Made by a program: the position numbers and the translations under genes. Below, one piece after another: positions 24,847-33,608 of a stretch of DNA of 64,000 bases. Origin of the DNA: Streptomyces canus (lineage in GTDB: Bacteria > Actinomycetota > Actinomycetes > Streptomycetales > Streptomycetaceae); the NCBI RefSeq assembly GCF_041435015.1, contig NZ_CP107989.1:1612001-1676000 (forward strand), in the 5' to 3' direction. The notes under the pieces were generated by a model. That model ran no database searches, had not been told where the DNA came from, and saw only the letters and a program-made list of their open reading frames with translations. Position 1 is the first letter of the stretch; each line of letters opens with the position of its first letter.

Positions 24847-25622
24847 TTCAGCCTGCTGGAGGCGAGGATCGACACGAGGTGCAGCAGGGTCTGGAGCAGG
24901 GCGATACCCGCGAGCACCGCGACGCCGAGCCGCGAGAAGAACAGGTCGTCGCGCAGCTGGTCCGCTATCGCGAGGACCAGGATCAGCAGGGAGGCCTCGA
25001 TGCCGAGGATCAGCCGGTGGAACTTGAACGCGGCGGCGGCCCGGCGGGCCAGTGCCATGCCGGAGGAGCGCATCTCCGCGGCCGCCTCCTTGACCGGGGG
25101 CAGTCCGCCCTGGTGGCGCGCGACGCCGACCAGGTCGGTCTCGGCCTTGATCAGGATGGCGCCGAGGGCGGCCAGGGTGCCGAGGAAGGCCCACAGCCAG
25201 TCGATACGGCCGCTGCCGAACACGTCGGCGGCGCGCAGACCGAAGCCGACGAGCACGGCGGCGTCGGTCAGGTAGGCGCCGACCCGGTCGAGGTACACGC
25301 CGTTGAGCGAGTACTGCTTCTTCCAGCGCGCGATCTCGCCGTCGACGCAGTCGAGGAGCAGGTACATCTGGACGCACACCACGCCGAGCACGGCTCCCGG
25401 GATCCCCGGCACCAGGAGCGCCGGGGCCGCGAGGACACCGAAGACGGTCATCAGGTACGTGAGCTGGTTGGGCGTGACCTTGGTGTTCACCAGGTAGCGG
25501 TCCACCCGCAGGGACACCTCACGCATGTAGAGGCGTCCCATCCAGTGCTCACCGCTGCGCCGGTCCTTGACCCCTGCGGGGTGGACGACCGGACGGAGTT
25601 CAGCTACCGATGGCCTTGACAT
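24843..25622 (-). CDS. CDP-alcohol phosphatidyltransferase family protein
   Basis: A 259-aa integral membrane enzyme. The family signature D-x2-D-G-x2-A-R...G...D...D is seen in LLDCVDGEIARWKKQYS followed by GVYLDRVGAYLTD. It would use a CDP-linked alcohol and transfer the phospho-alcohol to a second alcohol. Several membrane helices follow. Start: ATG 25622 (MSRPSVAEL) lies inside the 3' end of the dehydrogenase gene, a 23-nt overlap. Together with the nucleotidyltransferase and dehydrogenase it points to a CDP-polyol route. Substrates are unknown. Confidence 0.9.
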   Translation of the reverse strand: MSRPSVAELRPVVHPAGVKDRRSGEHWMGRLYMREVSLRVDRYLVNTKVTPNQLTYLMTVFGVLAAPALLVPGIPGAVLGVVCVQMYLLLDCVDGEIARWKKQYSLNGVYLDRVGAYLTDAAVLVGFGLRAADVFGSGRIDWLWAFLGTLAALGAILIKAETDLVGVARHQGGLPPVKEAAAEMRSSGMALARRAAAAFKFHRLILGIEASLLILVLAIADQLRDDLFFSRLGVAVLAGIALLQTLLHLVSILASSRLK

Positions 25623-26661
25623 AGTCGGTGTAGATGTCCTTGATCTGGTCGGTCTTGAGGTCGAGGTGTTCGAGGATGGTGTAGCGGCCGGGGCGGGTCT
25701 GCGGGGCGAACTCCACGGCGCGGACGAACTCCGCGGGCGTGAAGCCGATCTCCTCCGGCAGGACGGGCAGTCCGTGCCGGCGCAGTACCTGGGCCATGTA
25801 CGCCGATTCCTCGTGGGCTCCGCGCAGGTACATCGCGAAGGCCGCGCCCAGGCCGCACTGCTCGCCGTGGGCGGCGGCGCGCTTGGGGTAGAGCAGGTCG
25901 AACGCGTGGTTGATCTCGTGGCAGGAGCCGGACGCGGGCCGTGAGTCGCCCGAGATCGACATCGCGACGCCGGTGAGGACGAGGGCCTCGGCGAGCACCT
26001 GGAGGAAGTTGTTGTCGCCGACACCTCCCGGGTGCCGGAGCACGGCCTCGCCGGCCTGGCGGGCCATGGCGGCCGCCAGTCCGTCGATCTTCTCGCCCTT
26101 GACGCGGTTCGCCAGCTCCCAGTCGGCGATCGCGTTGATGTTGGAGACCGCGTCGCCGATGCCGGCGCGCACGAAGCGCACCGGGGCCTCGCGGATGACG
26201 TCGAGGTCGATGACGGCCGCTATCGGGTTGGGCACGCCGTACGAGCCGCGGCCCGCGTCGTTGTCGAGGGTCGCGACGGGCGAGCACAGGCCGTCGTGCG
26301 CGAGATTGGTCGGTACGGCGACCAGGGGCAGGCCGATGCGCGCCGCGGCGAACTTGGCGCAGTCGATGATCTTGCCGCCGCCGAGTCCGACGACCGCGTC
26401 GTAGTGGCCGGCCTTCATCTCGCCGGCCAGCCGGATCGCGTCGTCGAGGGTGCCGCCGCCGACCTCGTACCAGGTGGCGCCGGGCAGGGCGGGAGCAATC
26501 CGCTCCTTCAGCTTGGCGCCGGAGCCGTTGCTGACGGCGACGGCCAGCTTGCCCGAGTGCGAGATCCGCTCGTCGGCGAGCACACCTGCCAGGTCGTCGA
26601 GGGCACCGGGGCGGATGTCCACGACGACCGGCGAGGGAATCAGTCTTGTCAGTAGCGGCAC
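25600..26661 (-). CDS. Iron-containing alcohol dehydrogenase, glycerol-1-phosphate dehydrogenase-like
   Basis: A 353-aa dehydroquinate-synthase-like metal enzyme. Features shared with sn-glycerol-1-phosphate dehydrogenases (EgsA/AraM) are EVGGGTLDDAIRLAGEM, VGLGGGKIIDCAKFAA, and VAVPTNLAHDGLCSPVA. Candidate metal ligands are the Asp of AHDG or GDAVSN and the His residues of SCHEINHAFD and AAHGEQCGLG. By homology it would reduce dihydroxyacetone phosphate to glycerol-1-phosphate, the archaeal-type enantiomer, though other polyol phosphates are possible. Start: GTG 26661 within the end of the nucleotidyltransferase gene (13-nt overlap). Confidence 0.85.
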   Translation of the reverse strand: MPLLTRLIPSPVVVDIRPGALDDLAGVLADERISHSGKLAVAVSNGSGAKLKERIAPALPGATWYEVGGGTLDDAIRLAGEMKAGHYDAVVGLGGGKIIDCAKFAAARIGLPLVAVPTNLAHDGLCSPVATLDNDAGRGSYGVPNPIAAVIDLDVIREAPVRFVRAGIGDAVSNINAIADWELANRVKGEKIDGLAAAMARQAGEAVLRHPGGVGDNNFLQVLAEALVLTGVAMSISGDSRPASGSCHEINHAFDLLYPKRAAAHGEQCGLGAAFAMYLRGAHEESAYMAQVLRRHGLPVLPEEIGFTPAEFVRAVEFAPQTRPGRYTILEHLDLKTDQIKDIYTDYVKAIGS

Positions 26662-27401
26662 GCGATCTCCCGTCCGCGGGCGAGATCGTCGTGGTTGTCG
26701 ATCTCCACCCACTGGACGTCACCGATCGGCGCGACGTCGATGCGGAAGCCGCGGTGCACAAGCTCCTGGTAGCCGTGCTCGTAGAACTGCTGCGGGTCGG
26801 TCTCCCAGACCGTCTTCAGGGCGTCGGCCAGTTCCGGGGCGGCGGCGCCCTCGATGAGGGTGACACCGATGTACTCGCCGGTGGCCTCGGCCGGGTCCAT
26901 CAGCTTGGTGATCTTCGTCATGCCCTTCTCGGCGTCGACGACGACCTTCATCTCCTCGTCGGCGAGGGACTTCACGGTGTCGAGAGCGAGGATGATCCGC
27001 TTGCCCTCGCCGCGGGCAGCGAGCAGCGTCTTCTCGACGGAGACCGGGTGCACGGTGTCGCCGTTGGCGAGGATCACGCCGTCCTTGAGGGCGTCACGGC
27101 CGCACCACAGGGAGTAGGCGTTGTTCCACTCCTCGGCCTTGTCGTTGTCGATGAGGGTGAGCTGGAGGCCGTACTTCGCCTCCAGCGCCGCCTTGCGCTC
27201 GTACACGGCCTCCTTGCGGTAGCCGACGATGACCGCGACCTCGGTCAGACCGATCTCGGCGAAGTTGCCGAGGGTCAGGTCCAGAACCGTGGGTTCGCCC
27301 TCTATGCCCGCGGGGCCCACCGGCACCAGAGCCTTGGGAAGGCTGTCGGTGTAGGGGCGCAGACGGCGTCCGGCGCCGGCCGCCAGCACAAGGCCGATCA
27401 T
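26649..27401 (-). CDS. Sugar/polyol-phosphate nucleotidyltransferase (LicC/IPCT-like)
   Basis: A 250-aa nucleotidyltransferase. The nucleotide-binding motif is GLVLAAGAGRRLRPYTDSLP followed by KALVPV, and LANGDTVHP carries the metal-binding Asp. Overall it looks like cytidylyltransferases acting on phosphocholine or inositol-1-phosphate more than RmlA-type enzymes, which suggests CTP and a small alcohol phosphate. It is 4 nt overlapped with the DUF5941 gene (ATGA). With the downstream CDP-alcohol transferases it probably makes the CDP-activated alcohol of this operon; that is inference. Confidence 0.88.
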   Translation of the reverse strand: MIGLVLAAGAGRRLRPYTDSLPKALVPVGPAGIEGEPTVLDLTLGNFAEIGLTEVAVIVGYRKEAVYERKAALEAKYGLQLTLIDNDKAEEWNNAYSLWCGRDALKDGVILANGDTVHPVSVEKTLLAARGEGKRIILALDTVKSLADEEMKVVVDAEKGMTKITKLMDPAEATGEYIGVTLIEGAAAPELADALKTVWETDPQQFYEHGYQELVHRGFRIDVAPIGDVQWVEIDNHDDLARGREIACRY

Positions 27402-29185
27402 GCGGGTTCTCCTTCATCGTGTACGGCGGGCGCCCCTGCGGACACCCAGAAGCGGATGCTCTCGACGAGCACCAGCAGGGCCACCGCCACGGCCAGGACC
27501 GTGAGCGCGACCGTGAACTGCGAAGCGGTGAGCAGCGCGGCCAGGACGGTGACGAGCAGCGTCCGTCCCTCGTGCCCCCCGATGGCGCGCACCAGCCAGG
27601 CCGGGGGCGCTCCGGCGTTGCCGCGGATGCGGTACACCGTGTCGTAGTGATGGTAGGCGACGGCGGCCACCAGGCCGAAAGCCGCAGGGAGAGCTCCGTT
27701 CACGTCCGCTGCGGCCGCGAGGATCAGCACGGTGCCGTATTCGGCGGCGCGGAAGAGCGGGGGGACGAGCCAGTCGAGGGCGCCCTTGAGGGGGCGGTAC
27801 AGGGTTTGACCGGCGGCGACGGCGTAGACGAACGCACCGGCGACGGGCGCCCAGGTCACGCCCGAGAACAGGGCCACGGCCAGGACCACGATGCCGCCCA
27901 CCGCTGCCACGAGCGGGCCTCCGAGAGGTACGTGCGCGACCCTTGCCAGTAGTCCGGCCGCCGGCCCGTTGTCCGCGAGGTCCACCAGCGCCTGCGCCGC
28001 CCGGTCCGTGCGCTGCGCCTTGCGGGTCAGCGACCGCAGGACCCGGCCCGCCGTCGTGTAGGTCGCCGCGAAGGCGCACCCGATGAGAAGGGCGTAGAAG
28101 GTGATACGAGGCGTGGTGGCCGCCGTCAGGACCGCGATCATCGCCCAGCGCTCACCGATCGGCAGGACGATCATCCGCCGTACCCACACCGTCCAGCCGA
28201 CGCTGTCGAGCTTGTCCGAAAGGGCCGCCGTGGGGCTGGTGTTGGCGGTCGCGTCATGGTTGGCCTCGTTGAACGAGAAGTCGACGACGTGCCGGCAGGT
28301 CTGCAGGATCATCGCGCCCAGCGCCAAGGCCCACACATCGTCGCCCCCGCGGGCCGCCCCGAGGGCGAGGCCCGCGTAGTAGGCGTATTCCTTGGCCCGG
28401 TCGAAGGTGGCGTCGAGCCAGGCGCCGAGCGTGGAGTACTGGAGGGAGTAGCGGGCGAGCTGGCCGTCGGTGCAGTCCAGGACGAAGGACGCGATGAGCA
28501 GGACGCCGGCGGCGATGAACCCGCCGCGGGTACCGGTGGCCGCGCAGGCCGCCGCTATGAGCGCGGTGATCAGCGAGGCGGTGGTGACCTGGTTCGGGGT
28601 CAGGCCCCGGCGGGCGCACCAGCGTGCGAGGTAGCGGGAGTAGGGGCTGATGAAGTGGGTGGTGAAGAAGCCGTCCCGGGACTTCACGGCCGACTTCAGG
28701 CGTACGGCCTCGTCGTCGACGTCCGCGACGGCCTGCCGTGCCTCGTTGCGGGCCTGCGGGTCGGCGGGGACGGCGGCGACCAGGCTGCCGAGGTCGGGGC
28801 GGTACACCTCGGCGGCGTCGTCGGCCAGCGCGGTGACGATGCGGTCGGGGAGGCTGTCCACCGCCAGCACCGTGCCGCCGCCCGCGGAGTTCTCGCGGGC
28901 CAGCGCCCGGGTGAGCGTCGCGCGGCCTTCGGGCTGCGCGGTGAGGGCACCGGGCACGGCGGCGAGCCGGAAGCGGGGGTCGGTGAGGCCGAGCCGCAGG
29001 GCGTGCGCGTGGCCGACGAAGCGGGCGTCGACGAGGGCGACCCGCTGCTCGCAAGGTACCTCGGCGACCAGCCGCTCGGCGTCGGCGGCGTCCACGGCGA
29101 CCCGCACGTCGAAGCCGAGAGACCGCAGATCACCCTCGATCGACGATCCGGGGACCGGCTGACCGGTGAGGATGGCGGTCGACAA
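27398..29185 (-). CDS. DUF5941 protein with central CDP-alcohol phosphatidyltransferase domain
   Basis: A 595-aa membrane protein, first gene of its operon. Residues about 1-190 form a soluble domain (VRVAVDAADAERL, EVYRPDLGSLVAA) unlike known CDP-alcohol transferases. The central domain carries the D-x2-D-G-x2-A-R signature in SFVLDCTDGQLARYSLQYS and then WLDATFDRAKEY. More helices and the DUF5941 C-terminal membrane region follow. It resembles the fusion style of inositol-phosphate transferases. Start: TTG 29185 (LSTAIL) with GGGAG about 9 nt upstream; no better start exists. A 14-bp palindrome lies 128 bp upstream. Confidence 0.88.
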   Translation of the reverse strand: MSTAILTGQPVPGSSIEGDLRSLGFDVRVAVDAADAERLVAEVPCEQRVALVDARFVGHAHALRLGLTDPRFRLAAVPGALTAQPEGRATLTRALARENSAGGGTVLAVDSLPDRIVTALADDAAEVYRPDLGSLVAAVPADPQARNEARQAVADVDDEAVRLKSAVKSRDGFFTTHFISPYSRYLARWCARRGLTPNQVTTASLITALIAAACAATGTRGGFIAAGVLLIASFVLDCTDGQLARYSLQYSTLGAWLDATFDRAKEYAYYAGLALGAARGGDDVWALALGAMILQTCRHVVDFSFNEANHDATANTSPTAALSDKLDSVGWTVWVRRMIVLPIGERWAMIAVLTAATTPRITFYALLIGCAFAATYTTAGRVLRSLTRKAQRTDRAAQALVDLADNGPAAGLLARVAHVPLGGPLVAAVGGIVVLAVALFSGVTWAPVAGAFVYAVAAGQTLYRPLKGALDWLVPPLFRAAEYGTVLILAAAADVNGALPAAFGLVAAVAYHHYDTVYRIRGNAGAPPAWLVRAIGGHEGRTLLVTVLAALLTASQFTVALTVLAVAVALLVLVESIRFWVSAGAPAVHDEGEPA

Positions 29186-29312
29186 CCGAACTCACTCCCT
29201 GGGTGCCGACGCGCGGGCGCCGGTCATGTGCACGATGGGGGCGCCCCTTGGCTGCACCAGGCGGGCGGCATGTCGGCAGAGGCTATCGGATGCCAAGAAG
29301 ACCGCGTTCACC

Positions 29313-29326
29313 GCCCGTTAACGGGC
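29313..29326. promoter_or_regulatory. Perfect 14-bp palindrome in a divergent promoter region
   Basis: GCCCGTTAACGGGC is a perfect palindrome with an AT-rich centre. It lies between the divergent DUF5941 operon and the galE-like gene, 128 bp from one start and 137 bp from the other, and could be an operator for either. No regulator gene is adjacent. Confidence 0.35.
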
Positions 29327-29462
29327 CGATCAACGCCGCCTCCCCCGGCCTTTGCCGCGATCATCATCGGTGATCCGGGCCCCCGCTCACAAACCGCGCC
29401 CCACAGAGCGGACATCCAGGACATCGCGGGGAGCCCGGAGCGTCGGCATAGGGTGGGCGACC

Positions 29463-30431
29463 ATGACGTGGCTGATCACCGGCGGTGCCGGGTACATAGG
29501 GGCGCATGTGGCGCGGGCCATGACGGGGGCCGGGGAGCGGGTGCTCGTCCTGGACGACCTCTCGGCGGGCGTGCCCGCGCGGCTTCCCGCCGAGGTGCCG
29601 CTGGTGCGGGGCTCCTCGCTCGACGGCGGCCTGCTCAAGCGGGTGCTGGCCGACCACGCGGTGACGGGTGTGGTGCATCTCGCGGCGCGCAAGCAGGTCG
29701 CGGAGTCGGTGGCACAGCCGACCCGCTACTACCAGGAGAACCTCGGCGGCCTCGCGACCCTCCTGGAGGCGGTCGCGGAAGCCGGTGTCGAGCGCTTCCT
29801 GTTCTCCTCGTCGGCGGCCGTCTACGGCAACCCCGATGTGGAACTGATCACGGAGGAGACGCCGTGCGCCCCCGTGAACCCGTACGGCGAGACGAAACTC
29901 GCCGGGGAGTGGCTGGTGCGGGCGGCCGGGCAGGCACACGGGATCTCCACCGTCTGTCTGCGCTACTTCAACGTCGCCGGGGCCGCGACGCCGGAACTCG
30001 CGGACACCGGCGTCTTCAACATCGTCCCGATGGTCTTCGACCGGCTCACGCGCGGCGAGGCCCCGCGGATCTTCGGTGACGACTACCCGACGCCGGACGG
30101 CACCTGCGTCCGTGACTACATCCATGTGTCCGACCTGGCCGAGGCGCATCTCGCGGCGGCCCGGCGGCTGTCCGAAGGCGGACAGCGCGGTGACCTCACG
30201 GTCAACATCGGTCGCGGCGAGGGCGTCTCCGTACGCGAGATGGTCACGGTGATCGGCGAGGTGACCGGAGACCGACGACCGGCCGTCGTGGAGCCCCGGC
30301 GTCCGGGAGACGCTCCCGTGTCGGTGGCCTCGGCCGCCCGGGCCGCCGAGACGCTCGGCTGGAGCGCGCGGCGAGGGGTGCGCGAGATGATCGACTCCGC
30401 CTGGCGGGGCTGGCTGCTGCACCACCGCTGA
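29463..30431 (+). CDS. galE: UDP-glucose 4-epimerase-like NAD-dependent epimerase
   Basis: A 322-aa short-chain (extended SDR) epimerase. The NAD-binding motif is WLITGGAGYIGAHVARAM, the active site is Ser/Thr in FSSSAAVYGNPD and Tyr-x3-Lys in NPYGETKLAGE, and CLRYFNVAGA is typical for GalE. It is predicted to interconvert UDP-glucose and UDP-galactose and may supply donor sugar to the adjacent glycan operon. Start: ATG 29463 (MTWLITGGAG); the ribosome binding site is weak. A strong hairpin follows. Related NDP-sugar epimerases cannot be excluded. Confidence 0.9.
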   Translation: MTWLITGGAGYIGAHVARAMTGAGERVLVLDDLSAGVPARLPAEVPLVRGSSLDGGLLKRVLADHAVTGVVHLAARKQVAESVAQPTRYYQENLGGLATLLEAVAEAGVERFLFSSSAAVYGNPDVELITEETPCAPVNPYGETKLAGEWLVRAAGQAHGISTVCLRYFNVAGAATPELADTGVFNIVPMVFDRLTRGEAPRIFGDDYPTPDGTCVRDYIHVSDLAEAHLAAARRLSEGGQRGDLTVNIGRGEGVSVREMVTVIGEVTGDRRPAVVEPRRPGDAPVSVASAARAAETLGWSARRGVREMIDSAWRGWLLHHR

Positions 30432-30434
30432 GGG

Positions 30435-30471
30435 TGCCCTGACCTGCAATTCGTTTCCGCAGGTCAGGGCA
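30435..30471 (+). terminator. Terminator after galE
   Basis: A perfect 13-bp inverted repeat (30435-30447 and 30459-30471) with an 11-nt loop starts 4 nt after the galE stop codon. It is on the transcript of galE and precedes the CDF gene. Confidence 0.85.
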
Positions 30472-30575
30472 TATGACAACGGTGTTCAGTGCCGCGTTGC
30501 CGGATACCCCCTACCCGTAGTTCACTGTGATCCCGGACGGGCTGTTCCGGGCCAAACGCGTAGGAGGCGGCTTCC

Positions 30576-31511
30576 ATGGGGGCAGGGCACGATCACGGGC
30601 ACTCGCATGCGCCGGCCCGCGGTACGGCGACCGCTGCGTACGTGGGCAGATTGCGGGTGGCGCTGTCGATCACCCTCACCGTCATGGTGGTCGAGATCGT
30701 CGGCGGCTTCCTCGCGGACTCCCTCGCCCTGGTCGCCGACGCGGCGCACATGGCGACGGACGCGCTGGGCCTGGGCATGGCCCTCCTGGCGATCCACTTC
30801 GCGAACCTCCCGGCGACCGGCAACCGCACCTTCGGGTACGCCCGCGCCGAGATCCTCGCCGCCCTCGCGAACTGTCTGCTGCTGCTCGGCGTCGGCGGCT
30901 ACGTCCTGTACGAGGCGATCCAGCGGTTCGTCACGCCGGCCGACACCGAGGGCGGGCTGACCATCGTGTTCGGCGCCATCGGTCTGGTCGCGAACATGAT
31001 CTCGCTGACGCTGCTGATGCGCGGCCAGAAGGAGAGCCTGAACGTGCGCGGGGCGTTTCTGGAGGTCGCGGCGGACGCGCTGGGCTCGCTCGCGGTGATC
31101 GTCTCGGCCGTGGTGATCCTCACCACGGGCTGGCAGGCCGCCGACCCGATCGCGTCCCTCGTCATCGGCCTGATGATCGTGCCGCGCACGGTCAAGCTGC
31201 TGCGCGAGACCCTCGACGTCCTGCTGGAGTCGGCCCCCAAGGACGTCGACATGACGGAGGTGCGCACGCACATCCTGGCCCTGGACGGCGTGGAGGACGT
31301 CCACGACCTGCACGCCTGGACCATCACCTCGGGCATGCCGGTCCTCTCCGCGCACGTCGTCGTGCGCTCCGACGTCCTCAGCGCGATCGGCCACGAGAAG
31401 ATGCTGCACGAACTCCAGAACTGCCTCGGCGACCACTTCGACGTGGAGCACTGCACCTTCCAGCTGGAGCCGAGCGGGCACGCGGAACACGAGGCACGGC
31501 TGTGCCACTGA
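30576..31511 (+). CDS. Cation diffusion facilitator (CzcD/ZitB-like)
   Basis: A 311-aa metal/proton antiporter. The N-terminus is His-rich (GHDHGHSHA). Six membrane segments follow. The metal site shows ADSLALVADAAHMATDAL in helix 2 with the HxxxD pair, and EVAADALGSLAVIVSAVVI in helix 5 with its Asp residues. The C-terminal cytoplasmic domain (DVHDLHAWTITSG) is the usual ferredoxin-like regulatory fold, with a His-containing tail. Zn2+ or Co2+ efflux is likely. Start: ATG 30576 with GGAGG upstream. It appears to be a single-gene unit. Confidence 0.93.
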   Translation: MGAGHDHGHSHAPARGTATAAYVGRLRVALSITLTVMVVEIVGGFLADSLALVADAAHMATDALGLGMALLAIHFANLPATGNRTFGYARAEILAALANCLLLLGVGGYVLYEAIQRFVTPADTEGGLTIVFGAIGLVANMISLTLLMRGQKESLNVRGAFLEVAADALGSLAVIVSAVVILTTGWQAADPIASLVIGLMIVPRTVKLLRETLDVLLESAPKDVDMTEVRTHILALDGVEDVHDLHAWTITSGMPVLSAHVVVRSDVLSAIGHEKMLHELQNCLGDHFDVEHCTFQLEPSGHAEHEARLCH

Positions 31512-31698
31512 CACACGTGTACGGTGCATGAAACGCCCGTTCTGACGGAATGCAGCGATCCGGCGCACCTTTGCGTCCTCCACCCCACAGCACCGCCCCG
31601 AGCGGTTCCCCGCCCGCCGCGCCGGGCACGATCAACTGCCGGGAGTGCCGATTCCGTGCGGCACACTTGGGGCGCGAAGACCGATGTGAAGGATGGGT

Positions 31699-32292
31699 AT
31701 GCCGACCACACCTGCCACCACGACGCACACTCCGTCGAACGGCGCCGCGAACGCGATCCTGCTGGAACTGGTCGACGAGCACGGTGTGACGATCGGCACC
31801 GCGGAGAAGCTCGCCGCCCACCAGCCGCCGGGGCAGCTGCACCGCGCCTTCTCGGTGTTCCTCTTCGACGAGCGGGGCCGGCTGCTCCTCCAACAGCGCG
31901 CCCTGGGCAAGTACCACTCCCCCGGTGTGTGGTCCAACACCTGCTGCGGCCACCCCTACCCGGGCGAGGCGCCCTTCGCGGCGGCGGCCCGGCGGACGTA
32001 CGAGGAGCTGGGCGTCTCTCCGTCGCTGCTCGCCGAGGCGGGCACGGTCCGCTACAACCACCCGGACCCCGACTCGGGCCTGGTCGAGCAGGAGTACAAC
32101 CACCTCTTCGTCGGCATGGTGCAGACCCCGCTCGGCCCGGACCCGGAGGAGGTCGGCGCGACGGCGTTCGTGACGCCGGACGAGCTGGCGGAGCGGCACG
32201 CGAAGGATGCCTTCTCGTCCTGGTTCATGACGGTGCTGGACGCGGCCCGCCCCGCGGTCAGGGAGCTGACGGGCACCGCGGCCGGCTGGTGA
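31699..32292 (+). CDS. idi: Isopentenyl-diphosphate isomerase, type I
   Basis: A 197-aa Nudix-fold enzyme interconverting IPP and DMAPP. The active-site Cys is in WSNTCCGHPYPGE, and the Nudix-like region is AAARRTYEELGV; the second Glu lies in LVEQEYNHLF. HRAFSVFLFDERGRLLLQQRA is the usual N-terminal strand pattern. Start: ATG 31699 with GAAGGA at good spacing; another ATG at 31693 is too close to that site. MEP-pathway bacteria do not strictly need Idi; here it would balance C5 units for the nearby hopanoid operon. Confidence 0.94.
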   Translation: MPTTPATTTHTPSNGAANAILLELVDEHGVTIGTAEKLAAHQPPGQLHRAFSVFLFDERGRLLLQQRALGKYHSPGVWSNTCCGHPYPGEAPFAAAARRTYEELGVSPSLLAEAGTVRYNHPDPDSGLVEQEYNHLFVGMVQTPLGPDPEEVGATAFVTPDELAERHAKDAFSSWFMTVLDAARPAVRELTGTAAGW

Positions 32293-32298
32293 CCGCCC

Positions 32299-32844
32299 TC
32301 AGGACACGCGCAGGGACTTGAGCGGCAGGGCGGCCCAGATCACCTTGCCGCCGCTGGACGTGTGCTCGACGTCGCATACCCCGCCCGCCTCCCGGGTGAC
32401 CTCACGGACCAGCAGCAGCCCCCGGCCCCCGGTCTCGCTGTGGGCGGCCTCCAGAGCGGTCGGCCGGTAGGGGTGGTTGTCCTCCACGGACACCCGCACC
32501 CACTCCGCGCCCACGGCCACCTCGACGCCGAGCATCGGCGAGAGCAGGGCCGCGTGCCGGACGGCGTTCGTGACGAGTTCGGACACGATCAGCAGGAGGC
32601 CCTGGACCAGGTCGTCCGAGACGGGCACTCCCTGGCGGTACAGCAGGTCCCGCACGGCGTGTCGCGCCTGCGGGACCGACGCGTCGACAGCGGGTGCGGT
32701 GAACCGCCACACACCCTCGTACGGCAGCGGATCCGGTGTGCCCGGGTCGAGGGGGTCTTCTCCGCTGTCCGGTGGGCGAGGGCCGGACCCGCGCCCATGG
32801 TCGTCCATTCTTCGGTCGCCACCCTTGCGCTCGATTGTCACCAC
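32299..32844 (-). CDS. Anti-sigma-type serine kinase/ATPase (HATPase_c_2)
   Basis: An up to 181-aa RsbW/SpoIIAB-like ATP-binding protein of the very large streptomycete family. The N-box is LIVSELVTNAVRHAALL, the G1 Asp is in VRVSVEDNHPYRP and the G2 loop is TGGRGLLLVREV. The N-terminal 45 residues are Pro/Gly/Asp-rich and disordered. It would bind a sigma factor or an anti-anti-sigma protein, but no partner gene is adjacent. Start is uncertain: GTG 32844 lacks a ribosome binding site and could be leaderless; ATG 32808 would give 169 aa. It ends 6 nt from the convergent idi gene. Confidence 0.85.
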   Translation of the reverse strand: MVTIERKGGDRRMDDHGRGSGPRPPDSGEDPLDPGTPDPLPYEGVWRFTAPAVDASVPQARHAVRDLLYRQGVPVSDDLVQGLLLIVSELVTNAVRHAALLSPMLGVEVAVGAEWVRVSVEDNHPYRPTALEAAHSETGGRGLLLVREVTREAGGVCDVEHTSSGGKVIWAALPLKSLRVS

Positions 32845-32933
32845 ATGTCGAGTGTTGGCAGCGCGTCACTCCCCCCGGATGTCTGAACAGAAGTCAGCGG
32901 ATATCGAATGCCCCTGACCGACTCCGCGCAGAA

Positions 32934-33539
32934 CTATTCGAGACGTGTCGGTTTGGCGGCCGCTTCATGCTGCTCCGTGACCATTCCGACGATCTTGCGG
33001 CCACCGAAGCCGGTGGCGATGAGGCCGAGACCGTCGAAGAGCAGGCCGAGCGAGAAGAAGCAGCCGATCACGTATTTGCTGCTGCTCGGCCAGGAGGCCA
33101 GTACCAGGATGCCCAGCAGCAGACCGAAGGCGCCCTGCACGAGGGTCCAGCCGAACTGCGGTCCGCGCACCACCAGGCTGCCGGCCAGCCGGAACACCCC
33201 GCCGGTCAGGAAGAGCAGCGCGGCGAACATGGTCAGGGCCGCGGCCGCGGCCTCCGGGCGCACGATGACGACGACGCCGGCCGCGATGTTCAGGGCGGCG
33301 ACCACGACACCGAGCCAGAAGAAGTTGGAGCCCCGGGCCTGGACCGCGTGCAGCAGTCCCACGACGCCGCCGATCAGCAGGAGCCAGCCGAACAGGATCA
33401 TCGAGGTGAGCGTGGCCACACCGGTGTAGATCAGCCCGACGAGTCCGGCGAGCACCAGGATCACACCGAGCGCCGCGAGCCAGCCGAAATCGCGGCTCAG
33501 CCTGGCCGTCTCGGGGTTCTCCGCCTTGTTCACCGCCAT
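32934..33539 (-). CDS. HdeD-family membrane protein
   Basis: A 201-aa protein with about six hydrophobic segments arranged as short paired helices (LAALGVILVLAGLVGLIYTG, MILFGWLLLIGGVVGLLHAV, and so on), matching the DUF308/HdeD acid-resistance family. The ends are charged and soluble. Start: ATG 33539 with GAGGAGG upstream. The start is 69 bp from the divergent enoyl-CoA hydratase. In enteric bacteria HdeD protects against acid; in actinomycetes the role is undefined. Confidence 0.88.
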   Translation of the reverse strand: MAVNKAENPETARLSRDFGWLAALGVILVLAGLVGLIYTGVATLTSMILFGWLLLIGGVVGLLHAVQARGSNFFWLGVVVAALNIAAGVVVIVRPEAAAAALTMFAALLFLTGGVFRLAGSLVVRGPQFGWTLVQGAFGLLLGILVLASWPSSSKYVIGCFFSLGLLFDGLGLIATGFGGRKIVGMVTEQHEAAAKPTRLE

Positions 33540-33608
33540 GCGGGGCCTCCTCGCGCCGCGGCCCCTTCTTGATCGTGCGGTCGGGGCATACGACTAGCAT
33601 CCGACGCT

